DNA from: Ditylenchus dipsaci | Lineage: Eukaryota; Nematoda; Chromadorea; Rhabditida; Anguinidae | DNA length: 64,000 nt | Reading direction: 5' to 3' | NCBI GenBank assembly: GCA_004194705.1 | Contig: SADC01000481.1 | Coordinates: forward strand, 100,178 to 164,177 | Program-made: the position numbers and the translations under genes | The notes under the pieces: generated by a model | Databases searched by the model: none | Seen by the model: the letters and a program-made list of their open reading frames with translations, nothing else | Told to the model about the DNA's origin: nothing | In this document: piece after piece, positions 11,223 to 22,676 of the stretch | Layout: every line of letters starts with the position of its first letter | Position numbering within the stretch: the first letter of the stretch is position 1

Positions 11223-12436
11223 GAAAAAGAATGTCTAAGAAAAGATTAATTAATTGAAACTCAATTTATGATGCAAATATTTTTGCCGTGGTCCCCCAAG
11301 CTGATTAAAAAAAACATTTCCGAACGAAAAATCAGCTTGGGGGACCAAGACAAAAAGTTTTAAGAAACTTCTTGAGTAAAAAAGTGTTTTTTTGCGTCAA
11401 AAAAATTAAACAGTGTAAATATTTTTTTGAAGAAAAAAAGTTCTATAAAAATCAACAGGGAGACCAAGGCCTACTTTTTTCGGGGTGGGCACCAATGCAC
11501 AGAGCCGAAAATTCTTTCGAGCAAAGCTTCTAAAATGTTTCAAAATGTCTTTTATACGAAACACATAAACACAGATTGCAAACAAAAATACGCATGTGAG
11601 AAAAGATTAGAAAGAACCGAAAATTCTAATTTTTTGTCTCGACAAGAAAAGTGCAAATTTTGCATTTCGGAGTGTATCAGCGCATCAAAAATATGAAATA
11701 AATTTAAGCATCAGAAGGTCATTATAGCTCGAGAGATTTACAATTTTCAGTTCGAATATTGCTTCTTACTAATAAAAACACTTATAAGAACGGCTAGCTA
11801 TACAAGAATACCAAAAAAAATTGAGATAGATAAAATTGATTCACAAAAAGCATTTATATTTTACTGAAGCCAATCATTTTTAATACTAGACTCATCAAAA
11901 CTGACTTCCGCCAAACTTATTTTTCGGAATAGAAAATAAGATATTTTTAATAAAGAAAGACCCTCAGCCTTACACATCCAGAATAGCCGAATAGACATCA
12001 AATTTTTCCTCCTCCACAAGTGGATTTTTAGACTGCAGCCTGAGGCAAAAAGAGCCTCTTTTCATTAGGGTTGTCGTCGTCTTCTTTAAAAGAAGTGAAA
12101 TTTTGTTGTTAAGCGTTTTCAGAGCCCATGCTCCAGCTTATTTCGCCCTTCCCACGGGAGTTTAATTTTGTGGAAACATGCTAAGGACATGAAAAAACCG
12201 TTCTTGGCTGGCTTTTTTCAAAATTAAAATATTGTAAAAGCTCTAAGGGGACCAAATGCAGCTCAAGATGTTTTCGGACTTTTTTTTTGTTGCGAAATTA
12301 CTTATTTTGCTATATTAATACTGATTTTTCCAGTTATTTTATTGTTCTCTAAAGTGAATTTAAATTTTAAACAGATTATTGATATTTCCGGTAAATATTA
12401 GATTTTCTTCAGTGAATTTTAGGATTTTTGCATTTC

Positions 12437-12675
12437 AAAGGGGCATGGTCATCTGTTTTTAAATTTGTTTCCGCCAATTCAAAATTTTTCCGAATCATTG
12501 AACTTCTGTACAGATTTTTCAGCTTGGTTTCTAACAAAACAAGACCTAGAATTTAATTTTAAGTTTAGTTTTGTTGGGAACCAAGTTGAAAAATCCGTTT
12601 AAAAGTTCAATGATTCGGGAAAAAAATTGAATTATCGGGGAGAAAATTTGTAACAGGTGACCATGCCCCTTTAAG
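12437..12675. mobile_element. Foldback MITE, GGGGCATGGTCAC family, copy 2
   Basis: Nearly palindromic over its whole length: AAAGGGGCATGGTCATCTG on the left and CAGGTGACCATGCCCCTTT on the right. The inner words TTGAACTTCTGTACAGATT and TTGGTTTCTAACAAAAC are mirrored in the other arm. This is the clearest of the four copies. Confidence 0.8.
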
Positions 12676-13039
12676 TCAAAGCCTTGTAGCCTGGTAGCCA
12701 TGTTATCAATGTAATTCAAAAAATTGTTATTTATATGCATTTTTTACAGAGCAATAAAATATACAATGAACTCTTTACATTTTTTATCTGTTGACAAATT
12801 TAAAAAAAATCAGATAAATCTTGTCTAAACACCTGTCTTCCTTTGTTAAATTCTTCAAGCATTTTCAGGTGTGAGTGATTAATGACAATTTTAAACAAAT
12901 ATGCTATATCTGATAACAAAATACATGTAAACAGCCTGAGAAAAAAAATCCAGGCTTTGATAAATGATCTTGATGTGAAACAAGGAAACAGTAAGCAAAA
13001 TTTTTTTCATCATTTATTCGATGCCTGAAAAGTAAACTG

Positions 13040-13275
13040 GACCCTACTTTGGGTGGTGTCCTTGACTGACCTACGACCGGGTACACATTATGACCGGGTA
13101 CAACAACCGGGTATACTTCTTTTGCAAAAGTTAAAAAATATGGTTGAACCACACGTTTGAGTCCGTAACGGGTCCTAACGGGCGCTGGCCTAGCCTTGCC
13201 TAAGCCTAAGTCTAAGTGCGCAAAATCATAGAAAAATCGAAAAAAATTTAAAAAATTAACAGGGGGACCAAGACA
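13040..13275. repeat. Telomere-word repeat family, copy 1
   Basis: It contains GGCCTAGCCTTGCCTAAGCC followed by TAAGTCTAAG, then an A-rich stretch, then AACAGGGGGACCAAGAC. The left part has three CGGGTA words (GACCGGGTACACA, GACCGGGTACAACA, AACCGGGTATAC). The same order of words (CGCTGGCCTAGCCT, GCCTAAGCC-like, A-rich, GGACCAAGGC) recurs at 18045-18195 and 48090-48265. Confidence 0.6.
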
Positions 13276-14165
13276 ATTCGTTGTACCCAGGTTGATGACT
13301 GAGGTGGAATTTTGACCTGGCTGACGGCTGAGGTTGAGGAAAATTTTTTCAACTCATCCGGCTGAAGCTGGTAGCTGAGGAAATGGTTGAGTATATCACC
13401 CTGCTAGCAAGTAACCGCCAAAAAAAGTCTGGATGCATGATATTTTCATGCATCCGAAGTCATTTTTGAATGAATTTTGTATGAGGTTTGCATGTTTGCG
13501 CATCTTAACAACAAGCCCGGCGGTTGTATTCAGAAACCTTAGTCTCTTGACAAAAAAAAGTTGTCATAAAAAGTCAGATTTTTATTACAGATATGCTTTT
13601 CAGGGTCTTAAAAACACCTCTTCTGCATGTTTTAGAGAAAAAACGTTGAAAAAGACAATTTCAAGCGTTTCTGAGCTATGTTTATAGTGCACTCCTGACC
13701 TAACGACTTTTGTTGCTCAGTTCCAGTAGTCAAAACATGGTGAAATATTCTTTTACAAAATGACTTACTTAGGTATTAGTGCCAAATCTTCTTAATTCAA
13801 ACAACACAAAAACTTATATCACTTTCCAAAAAAATTATCATAATTATGGAGTAAAGTCTCAAAAAGCGATAATTACAAGCAGCCACACAATTATGAGCTG
13901 ACTTTGACAAAGAAACTTAGTGCACAACAAAAAAACAGCCAGACATTCAGCTAAATGAAATTGAGGGTGGATGGTCTTAGAACATGTTTACCCACTCTGC
14001 TTAATGGTGCAAAAGTATATAATTAATTCTAAAAGAAGATTAGAAAAACAAAGACAAAAAGGTCATTTAAACAAGCCTATGGGGAAAAATTGTACTTTTG
14101 AAACATCTTAGGTTTTTTAGAGCTGTTGCAAAAAATATAAAAAAATAATGGATTTACAACTTGTT

Positions 14166-14869
14166 AAAGGACCATGCAACTTGATAAGCATAGCAGCTTG
14201 CGGAATTCAAATTGGCGCGGGATAAACCATAACTTTGTCCATAATCTTTTCGAATTGGTTTTTTAGGTGCATTTAAAATTTAAATTTCATTTATAACTTA
14301 TTTTTTAACAGTGAGTCATATAAGACAGTTCATAAAACCCCAAGTGCACCGCACTACAAAAGAGTATGAATTCTTTAGTCGTAGAACAAGGCGGTGCATA
14401 CAGTCCACTTTCGATAATCCGTCAGCCCGAAAAAGCTCGTTACCGCATAAGGTCCGACACTTTTTTGGGGAACGGATTATCGAGAGAAACTCTCAATTCC
14501 TTGCAATGTGGAGTGTGCGGGTCTTTGGTCGCAAAGTGTCGAAATGCCCTCAGTATTTCTACGAAAAAAGTTATAATAATAAGCTCAACACCCCGAACTC
14601 AAACCTTTCGATTTTGATACTCTTCGGAGGCAGGGAGGGTTGGTGCACTTAGGGTGTTGTCAAGACAGTTGTAGAGCCATGCAAGTAGGCTAACTCGTCC
14701 GATATGGCATTGTTGCGCAACGTTACGCTCGACTAGTAAGCGGTTCTATATTTTGAAAAAAAAGGTCACATGCAAACATAAAACAATACGAAAACATTAT
14801 TGACAAAATCAGGGTGGTCCCTCAGGAATTCAAAATTTCCAGATTACTTATCAAGTTGCATGGTTCTTT
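14166..14869. mobile_element. MITE carrying a 5S rRNA-derived segment, copy 1 (interrupted)
   Basis: Terminal inverted repeats AAAGGACCATGCAACTTGAT and ATCAAGTTGCATGGTTCTTT, with inner mirrored words GGAATTCAAATT and GTCCATAATC. The 5S-like part runs 14668-14745; the best-matching core CGTCCGATATGGCA...CTCGACTAGTA is at 14696-14738. Without the inserted 331-bp element at 14331-14661 and its 9-bp duplication, the MITE would be about 364 bp. That matches the other copies (about 361 bp at 53901-55324 without its insert; 342 bp at 58979-59320). Confidence 0.85.
14331..14661. mobile_element. Foldback element with 9-bp target duplication inside the 5S-MITE
   Basis: Flanked by AAGACAGTT at 14322-14330 and 14662-14670. 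Ends are CATAAAACCCCAAGTGCACC and, on the other strand, GACAACACCCTAAGTGCACC. The interior also folds back (CTTTCGATAATCCG against CGGATTATCGAGAG). A 9-bp duplication with long inverted repeats suggests the Mutator-like (MULE) superfamily. No transposase is present. Confidence 0.75.
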
Positions 14870-16230
14870 CATTTTCTTATTTACAATTATACCATGAACA
14901 CTACATTTTACATTGAAAAATCGAAGCGGTTTGTTTTATTTTGTGACAATGAAAAATTTTCACGTATAGTAAAAATTTAACACAAAAATCACAAAACACA
15001 AAAAGTTTATATACTTTTTTTACCTTAAAAACCCTTTCTCGACTCAAAGACTAGAGATGTGCGCAGAATTAGGATCCTTCCGGAATTCGGATACTGATTT
15101 TGCATTTTTGGTGGTAAATACGATTCCCGAGTCGCATTTTATAAAATTTTGTGAAACGTGTTTAAATGACTTCTAATTAAGTTTTATATGCTTTAATCGA
15201 AAAAAAAGTTTTTTTACCGGTTTCCAGCGTAAAAAACCAATTTTTTGAAAAAAAAATTTGACTAAAATTTGGGGGGGGGGGGGGGCCATGGCAAATCAAG
15301 TTTTTTTGTCAGATTTTGGTCAAAAAAAAATTTTTTCAACCCCAAATGCACCCCCAGTCAGCTCTCGCTATAGTCCGACTTTCGACCGTAAGTAGTTGAA
15401 TAGAATTTTTTTTGCCATTTTCACTTACAGGCTAAAAAGTAACGAAAAGTTGTAAAACACCATCAAAAAAGTTTAAAATTTCCGAATTTATACAAAAACC
15501 TAAAACTGCACTTTAAATCATAACATAAAAAGCAAAATACAGAGATATCCGTCATCGCTTTAAAGTTCAGGAAAAAACAAGCTACCTATTAAACTGCACT
15601 AAAGACACACACACTCAACAGTAAGAAAAGCACTTGAAAGGCTATTGAGAAAAAAAGCACAGGCAACACCCATTTATATGCTTTAGCAGTTCGAATTTCA
15701 CTTTTGCGTGAACTTTTCCTACTAACAAAATAAATGATTGTTGATGTGATAGTCGGAAACAAATTTATAAAAAAACATGCTTGTTTTGCATGGCTTGCAG
15801 CTGTTTAGCACTAACAAAAAGCTGAAATTCGGCATTCAATTTGCTCAGAAATACACCCACCCAGATGAAAAGGACATGACATGCTGTTGGGGTCGCAACA
15901 ATACTTTTTTATTGCTGCCACTATTTGAATATAACAAGAAAAAATTTTAGTGAGACTAAAAAAAAATCATTAACAGCCAGAACAGGATAAAATACAGGGT
16001 GTGCCGAAAAATTGTAAGACTTTGTAAAATGCAATAACTTTTTTCTTTATTAAATTTATAAAACCAATTTTCGGATCATTTTTTTTAAATTTTTTGGTAT
16101 AATGTGAAAAAAATTATCCTTGCTTGGTTCCTCCCGCGGTTTGGCTCTTGGTCTGTGTATGATCTCAGAATAAAACAGAGCCTGAAATACAGGGGCAAAA
16201 TTTTTTCTTATTACTGATATACCAGAAAAA

Positions 16231-16500
16231 AGGTGACGCGGCTTATTCGCCGTCGCATGATTGCCCTTGACAAAATTCGCCGTCAGCTTAATTTACCGTT
16301 GATGAAAATGGCCGTTGAGCAAACTTTGCTTATTCAACCCGCCAAATTTGGAATTTGGTTGGTAGAAATAAACACAGACAAAAATTGCCAAGACGGCAAT
16401 TTTTGTCAACGGCAAATTAAAAAAATTGTCAGCGCCCGATTTAATCGACGGCGAATTTTGTCAACGGCGAACATAGAGACGGCAAATCCGCCCTGTCCTG
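16231..16500. repeat. Foldback repeat built of GACGGC / GCCGTC words
   Basis: The phrase GACGGCGAATTTTGTCAACG and its reverse complement alternate across 270 bp (for example CGCCGTCGCATGATTGCCC and TTGACAAAATTCGCCGTC on the left, GACGGCAATTTTTGTCAACG on the right). The 90-codon open frame across it is a by-product. Confidence 0.65.
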
Positions 16501-16919
16501 AATAATATCATGAAAAGCTTTTTTCGACCTAGTGTACAAGTGGCACGTTTTTGTTTGCCTTGGTCCCCCTGTTGATTTTTGTGATTTTTTACTCACTTAG
16601 TATGAAAGTAAAACTTTACTTAGACTTAGGCAAGAATAGGGCAGCGTTTTTTCACTCATTTTCACTCCAAGAAAAATGCGAGAAGGTACGGTCGCCAAAT
16701 TTTTACACATTCAGAAAATTGATGGCGAAATTCGGCAGTTTTAAAGTCTTAGAATTTCTTGAGACACCCTGTAGTCCAAACACACTAAACTTTTTTTTTG
16801 AAAAGAAAAAGAGAATGAGTAAGAAAATTGTTGTTGGTCTTTCTTTGTTGGTGTTAGTAGACAAAGATTTTCTTTCGGCTAATTTTGGGCTGTTAAAAGG
16901 ATGCATCAAGTAACTAATA

Positions 16920-17045
16920 GCATTTCTAACGATTTTTTTGGTACCATTTATTATTGCAAAAAATATTCGAGATTTTGGTAAATTTACTTTTAGTTCAGAG
17001 ATCCACTTGTAAATATGCAGAATATTTGGTTTTAAGACGGGATTA
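16920..17045. repeat. Dispersed repeat pair, copy A (copy B at 26320-26445)
   Basis: About 120 bp are shared with few differences: TTTCTAACGATTTTTTTGG, then TTATTATTGCAAAAAATATT, then GAGATCCACTTGTAAATATG and CAGAATATTTGGTTTTAAG. In both places a TTGGTCCC-CTGTTGATTTTT word lies upstream. The copies are ~9.4 kb apart on the same strand. Confidence 0.7.
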
Positions 17046-17548
17046 GGAAAATTGTCTCGTTTTTTGGCATCTGACCCTCAGTTGACAGCAAAAATAGCCG
17101 ATTTTGAAAAACGTGATGGTTATTACCCACTACCACTTTTTATAGAAATGCAATAAAAGTAGGAGGGGTTTTAGTTCACCTGAGTATTTTCTACCCAATT
17201 TTTGTTTCGGGATAATTAATTGGACCAAATCACGTAGCATAAACCAAGAAAAAGTATATTAATGAAGATGGACTATTTCAAAAATTAAAAAATTCGAAAA
17301 CTATTATAGTAGTTTTTTTGAGAAAAAAACAACTACTTGGAGTAAAATGAAACTGATACTTTACTCTCGACGCTACTTTCTGTTTTTTACACAAGCAATC
17401 AGAAAGTGAATTTTTTAGTCTAGCCAATCTATAAAAACGTTATATGGTGTAAAACCATCCAAAAAAGAAATATGACGGCAGGAATTCCTTCTACCTCACT
17501 GTCCCATGACTGCGTTTAATCGCTTTCTATCGATATTTCCTGGCAGCG

Positions 17549-17655
17549 CTAGTGGAGAATCGGTTCCCACTTTTTTCTTTGAAAAAATTAACAGGGGCGA
17601 CCAAGGCATTTTTTGAAGAAAAGGCGAAAATGGAAACCGATTCTCCACTAGTGCC
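17549..17655. repeat. Short inverted repeat around an AACAGGGGCGACCAAGGC word
   Basis: Arms AGTGGAGAATCGGTTCCCA and TGGAAACCGATTCTCCACT enclose ~70 bp that contain the recurring GACCAAGGC phrase. It probably represents a small MITE or a solo foldback. Confidence 0.6.
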
Positions 17656-18044
17656 TTTCTGGTTTTACATGGGTAGAAAACACGAAAAAACGATAGAGAA
17701 CAAATATAGGGTACATGGATACAGTATTAAAGTATCCAAACTAATTTTTATCCCTGGAGCTGGGCAATAAGACTCTCTAAATGAATTTTCGATCAAGAGT
17801 CTTGCTAGGATCGTGTAGCATGTTATTCTGTCTCTAACCATTCGAGCCTCCTGCGCAGAAAGCTGTGGGCGCAGGAGGCTTGAACTATCATAATTTTTGA
17901 AGGGTTTTTGGTGGGTATCCAGGTACCCTATATTTTTCGACCATAAGGACGGCTAACATGATTTTGGTCCTATCCAAAAAAGGGGGATTGCTTTTGGCCC
18001 CCCCCCTATTTTTTTTTGGCTTTTTGTTTTTTAGGCTTACGCTT

Positions 18045-18195
18045 TGGCAAGGAAAGGTCAACGTATGTTGGCTTACCTCAGACATCAGTCTAAAGTATGT
18101 TTTAATCCGTCCTAAGATACGCTAGCCTACACTAGGCTAAGCCTGAAGCCTAAAATATAACGAAAAAACAACAACAGGAGGACCAAGGCAAAAAA
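18045..18195. repeat. Telomere-word repeat family, copy 2
   Basis: Same order as at 13040 and 48090: GGTCAACGTATGTTGGC, AGTCTAAAGTATGTTTTAA, ACGCTAGCCTACACTAGGC, TAAGCCTGAAGCCTAAAAT, then an A-rich stretch and AGGAGGACCAAGGC. Confidence 0.6.
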
Positions 18196-19480
18196 GCCCT
18201 TCTTGTTTGATAAGGCCATGATTTCGGTCAAATTTTTTCATTTTCAGAAATGGTCTCCCGAATTCATTTTTTCGTGTTTTCTACCTATATAAAGCCACGA
18301 AACAATGATAAAAGTTGATAAAACGCTTTTTGGGCCGGGAAATAAAAATAATTTTAGCCGCTTTGACAGAAAGAATCATAAAAGAAACAAAAAAAACTCG
18401 AATATACGCAAAGCAAGAAATGCACCCATTCGCATCGATTAAATTAGAGCAATATTGCCAAGTAAGGCGCTGAAAATCATCTCTGTGCTCACATCTAGTA
18501 CGGCATCCTTCAAAAAAGGCTTCTTAGAAACTAGTAGTGTTATTACAAGGTTTCCCCCCACACCATCTCAAGAGAAAGAATAAAAAAATCTTCGAGCACA
18601 AATTGCATTATTTTCTTCTCTCTTGAAAAAAGAGAAATTGGCAAGTCTCTAAAACAAGAGCAAGGACAAAAAACACGCTTTGCTACATCAAATTAAGGCC
18701 CTGAGGCTGGAGAGGATATAAAGGAAGAGCCAGAAAAAACAATTGAATCAGCCTTGGAGTAGTACTAGCAGTAGACTAAAGAAGTAGAGCCACAGCTGCT
18801 TTTCAATTAAACACGTAGATTTGATTGGACAAGCAGGAAACAATAGAAAATTAGTGTAAACTAACAATGTTTTAGGACAATAGATTTGGGGAAGAGCAGA
18901 CTAATTCGAGGGCCAATATTTTTCTTTCAAATATCTAAATAAATAGTTTTATGAGAATGTCATTTTTCGCTATTCAATAAAAAGGTCATATTATATTTAT
19001 ACAGACATCATAATTAGTTCTCGCCAAAAAAATTTCTTGTCAAAAAAGCAAGGCAGTTTATATTTTGACGTTGGTCCCCTGTTGTTTTTTTTAAATTTTG
19101 TTTTCTGAAAAAGTCTCAAAGATTATTTATTTGCCCTTTTGAACTATTTTCAAACAGATAAAAAAAGCTTTAATAGAGGAAAGTAAAAATGCATAAAACA
19201 GCAAAATTTTAAAAATTTCGGCCCTAGTAGAAGATGCCCTAGTAGCATACGCGCCTCAAAATCGTTGTAACTGCTCTTTGGAACAGCAAGTTTAGCTTAG
19301 CCTTCAGGCTCAGGGGTTGGCCAGTTGTGACTAATAAATAGCTCACGCACTTTTTCTAAAGTCTAGATTATATATTTGGGTACTCTTTACTTATGACTGA
19401 AAAAGAAAAATTTGCGAGAGGGGGGGGGGTATTCTATACTAGGGTGGAGAAATTATAATTTTCAAAGGGTGATATTTAAA

Positions 19481-19660
19481 TTTGCCCGCTAGACTCTGAA
19501 ATCGGTTTGCTGATTTTAGGTAAAATGCCCGCTGATTTGAGAAAATTGCCCGCTAATTTTTGGGAAAAGGCCAGCAAAAAAAATTAGCATGCACTTTTCC
19601 GAAAATTAGCGGGCGATTTCGAAGAATTAGCGGTAATTTTTGAGAGCTTAGCGGGCACAA
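19481..19660. repeat. Foldback repeat built of GCCCGCTAATTTT words
   Basis: TTTGCCCGCTAGA, ATGCCCGCTGATTT and TTGCCCGCTAATTTTTGGG on the left are answered by AAAATTAGCGGGCGATTTCG, AATTAGCGG and TTAGCGGGCAC on the right. Non-coding, about 180 bp. Confidence 0.65.
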
Positions 19661-21247
19661 TCAAACAGCTCCCATTTTTATATCAATTAAGGCACTGAAA
19701 GTGATAGCCTGCTATAGCCAATAAAACCAACTACATTTTTAGGAAAATCGCAACAGAAAAGCAAAAATAATAGAAGTAAAGTCTAATTAAACTCCAAAAT
19801 GGCCTAAAATAAAACAGACTGTGTGTTGCTAGCTTGCGCTTCCCCTTTTATACATGTTTGTTGAAAATGTTTGCTGCGCTTTCCATTTTCATGGAACAAG
19901 GGAATAGAGGAAAAAGGTCGAAAAGGCAATTTATTTAATTTCTCGCCTCGTGCATCCTTCTGCTTCTCTGCTTTTAACAGCCATTCTTTTAATTCTTTAT
20001 AGTGAATTCGGCTGGTTACATTATAATGGCCTTATTATAACGAATTAAAATTGCCAGTCTCAAAAATGAGTTTTCGGAACTTACGTATTAGTGTTAATAT
20101 TTTAAATTTACTAATATTACTTGACAAATTTTCATAAATAAGTTCTCAGTAAAAAACTGGTATTACATTTTTTAAGGAAACTTTTTCGACGCCACTGGAT
20201 TATAACCTTCAGGTTCGACTGTACCTAAAACGACCAATTTTAATTTTTCTAAAGCTTTTCTTGGTAATGGTTATGCCCTAAACCTAAAGCCTAAGCCCAA
20301 ATTATCAGGGGGATGTGTGGTAGATGGTTATATTACACAGGTGTTTTTTAGGAGAAAGGAGGGGGGGGGATTTGAAGTTGTTAAAGCGGTGGTTTATATA
20401 TATTATACATTATATGGCTTACACCTATTAATAGTTTCTAATCAATTACAAAACGAAAAATTGAGAGCGACCGAAATCAAATCTGCGCCAACAAATAGTT
20501 TTCGTGTTGAGACAAATGCCATTTTGACATTTTTTTTTAAACTTTCAAATTGAAAAGTGAAAAAATGTGTAGTGAAAATGGGATTCATAAAACTAGGCAT
20601 ATGCCCCTCTTGAAACGCGAAGGCTGAAAAAAGGAACAAAAAGAGAAAATATATTATGAAATATTCGTATAAGTATAAATTTTGGGAAAAGAAAAGTGTT
20701 GGAACCACGTGAGCACCAAACTTTTAAGGGGTCAATGTAACGAGCGAAGACTGTCGAAAAATATCTATCGAAAATCTGCATGGGAAGGCCAAGGCGATAT
20801 ATCTCGAGTCTATAGATTGCATTTTTTGTGTCTGTTCATTTGAAATATTGAAATTTAATATTGTTAATGGACTATTCTCTGCAAGACAGCGTTGTCAGAA
20901 TTTCCGAATTAAATTGTACAGTTCGATATGTTCCCTATAAGTTTTTTCGAGAAATGTAGTGTTATAAAATTGTTGTGTGTTACAGAATTTGGTTGAAAAT
21001 TAATACAGTCGAACTGCGATACAAGGCCACTCAAAAATTTTTTTGCAAGCAAAAAATTTTAAATTTATTGCTGTGGGTGGGGAGATACTTTGGTGGCGGA
21101 AAATTAGATGACGGAAAATTTGGCGAAATTTGAAGATAGTTGTTATGTATGTTTGCTTTGCAATTCCGAGTTTCTGACACCAGATTAATGTCTAGAATCT
21201 TCGATTCGCTTATAAAAGTTCTCTTTGATCTGAAAAAAATTCATATT

Positions 21248-22676
21248 TTGAATGGCTCATACTGATTTGGTTTGCGAAAAGGCTGAAATATTCCACGAAA
21301 AAGATTATTTCTGCCACGAAAAACGACATACCACGAAAAAGCGAAAATGTGCCACGAAAAAGCTGAAATGTGCCACGAAAAAAATTATTTATGCCTTTTT
21401 CTGTCCAAGACCAACCAAATTTAGCAATATTTTGCAAGAATTCGAATTTTTTAGTCATGAAATAACTTGGATCCCTCAGAATCCCACCCCGGAATGACCA
21501 GAAGCCCCTGAAAGTTGGTTTTTTGGGGTTTACTAATGGGGAGTAAACTTTTTGCGAAAATTCGATTGAGCGGATCAGAACCCCGGTCCGATCGGCTGAA
21601 TCACTCAGAATTCCACCCTGAACCACTCAAAACCACCATAAACCTGGAATTCTGAGTGATTCAGCCGATCGGACCGAGAATTTGATCCGCTCAATCGAAT
21701 TTTCGCAAAAAGTTTACTTCCTCTTTAGTAAACCCCAAAAACCAACTTTCAGGGGCTTCTGGCCATTCCGGGTGGGATTCTGAGGGATCCAAGTTATTTC
21801 ATGACTAAAAAAGGGTAATATTAATTTTGGCCACAGATTCAAAAATTGGCCACAGATATTTGAAAATTAGACACAAATATTTGAAAATTGGCCACAAATT
21901 CAAAAATTGGCCACAGAAATTTGAAAATTGGCCACAGATTCGTGGTCGTCCACTTGGAAGTGGTCGTCCACTTGAAATAAATTTTTTAACGTTTTCGGGT
22001 TCCAAAAGCTGTTTTTTGGACTAATTCAGGCATGCTGAAGACGGTTTGATAATGGTAAAATGCCGTTTTGTGGGGTATTTTTTGAGTTATGGTAAAATTG
22101 AGTTTTGTCAAAATCAATTATTGTCCAATACTCAAAAAATACCCTACAAAACCTTATTTTACTGTTATCAAACCGTCTTCAGCATGCCTGAATTAGTCCA
22201 GAAAACAGCTTTTGGAACCGGAAAAACGTTATAAAATTTATTTTAAGTGGACGACCACTTCCAAGTGGACGACCACGAATCTGTGGCCAATTTTCACATA
22301 TCTGTGGCCAATTTTTAAATCTGTGGCCAATTTTCAAAAATCTGTGGCCAATTTTCATAAATCTGTGGCCAATACAAATCTGTGGCCAAAATTAAATATT
22401 CTGTGGCCATTTTTCACAATTCTGTGGCCATTTTTCACAATTCTGTGGCCAAAATTAAATACCACCCACTAAAAAATTCGAATTCTTGCAAATATTGCAA
22501 AACTTGGTTGGTCTTGGACAGAAAAAGGCATAAATAATTTTTTTCGTGGCACATTTCAGCTTTTTCGTGGTACATTTCAGCTTTTTTCGTGGTATGTCGT
22601 TTTTCGTGGCAGAAATAATCTTTTTCGTGGCATATTTCAGCCTTTTCGCAAACCAAATCAGTTTATGCCATTTTGA
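21248..22676. mobile_element. Nested foldback cluster: one element with two further palindromes inside
   Basis: Outer arms (21248-21445 and 22465-22676) carry repeated CCACGAAAAA units (ATTCCACGAAAAAG, CTGCCACGAAAAACG, ACATACCACGAAAAAG) in opposite orientation. Inside are a palindrome at about 21455-21805 centred near 21635 (arm phrase GATCCGCTCAATCGAATTTT) and a second at about 21815-22460 centred near 22130, whose arms are tandem runs of AATTGGCCACAGAT. No coding sequence is supported; open frames on both strands are repeat by-products. Confidence 0.75.

Larger units (their letters stand above)
11223..14165. other. Gene-poor stretch with scattered repeats
   Basis: I see no supported gene. 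Content: a hairpin with arms GTGGTCCCCCAAGCTGAT and ATCAGCTTGGGGGACCA at 11290-11347; the phrase AACAGGGAGACCAAGGCC near 11453; a MITE at 12437-12675; and a telomere-word repeat at 13040-13275. Open frames such as 11427-11696 and 13433-13687 have no recognisable domain and overlap repeats. Confidence 0.5.
14870..21247. other. Gene-poor stretch with small foldback repeats
   Basis: No supported gene. Notable contents are listed separately (16231-16500, 16920-17045, 17549-17655, 18045-18195, 19481-19660). It also has a run of 15 G near 15270, a perfect hairpin CCTCCTGCGCAG...CTGTGGGCGCAGGAGG near 17848-17879, and a fragment ACAGGGTGTGCCGAAAAATT at 15995 that resembles a Tc1/mariner-type end. Open frames at 16233-16505 and 16551-16913 fall in repeats. 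Confidence 0.45.

Noticed and set aside
21210..21626. 138-codon minus-strand frame
   Set aside because: Built from the CCACGAAAAA tandem arms of a foldback; no domain.
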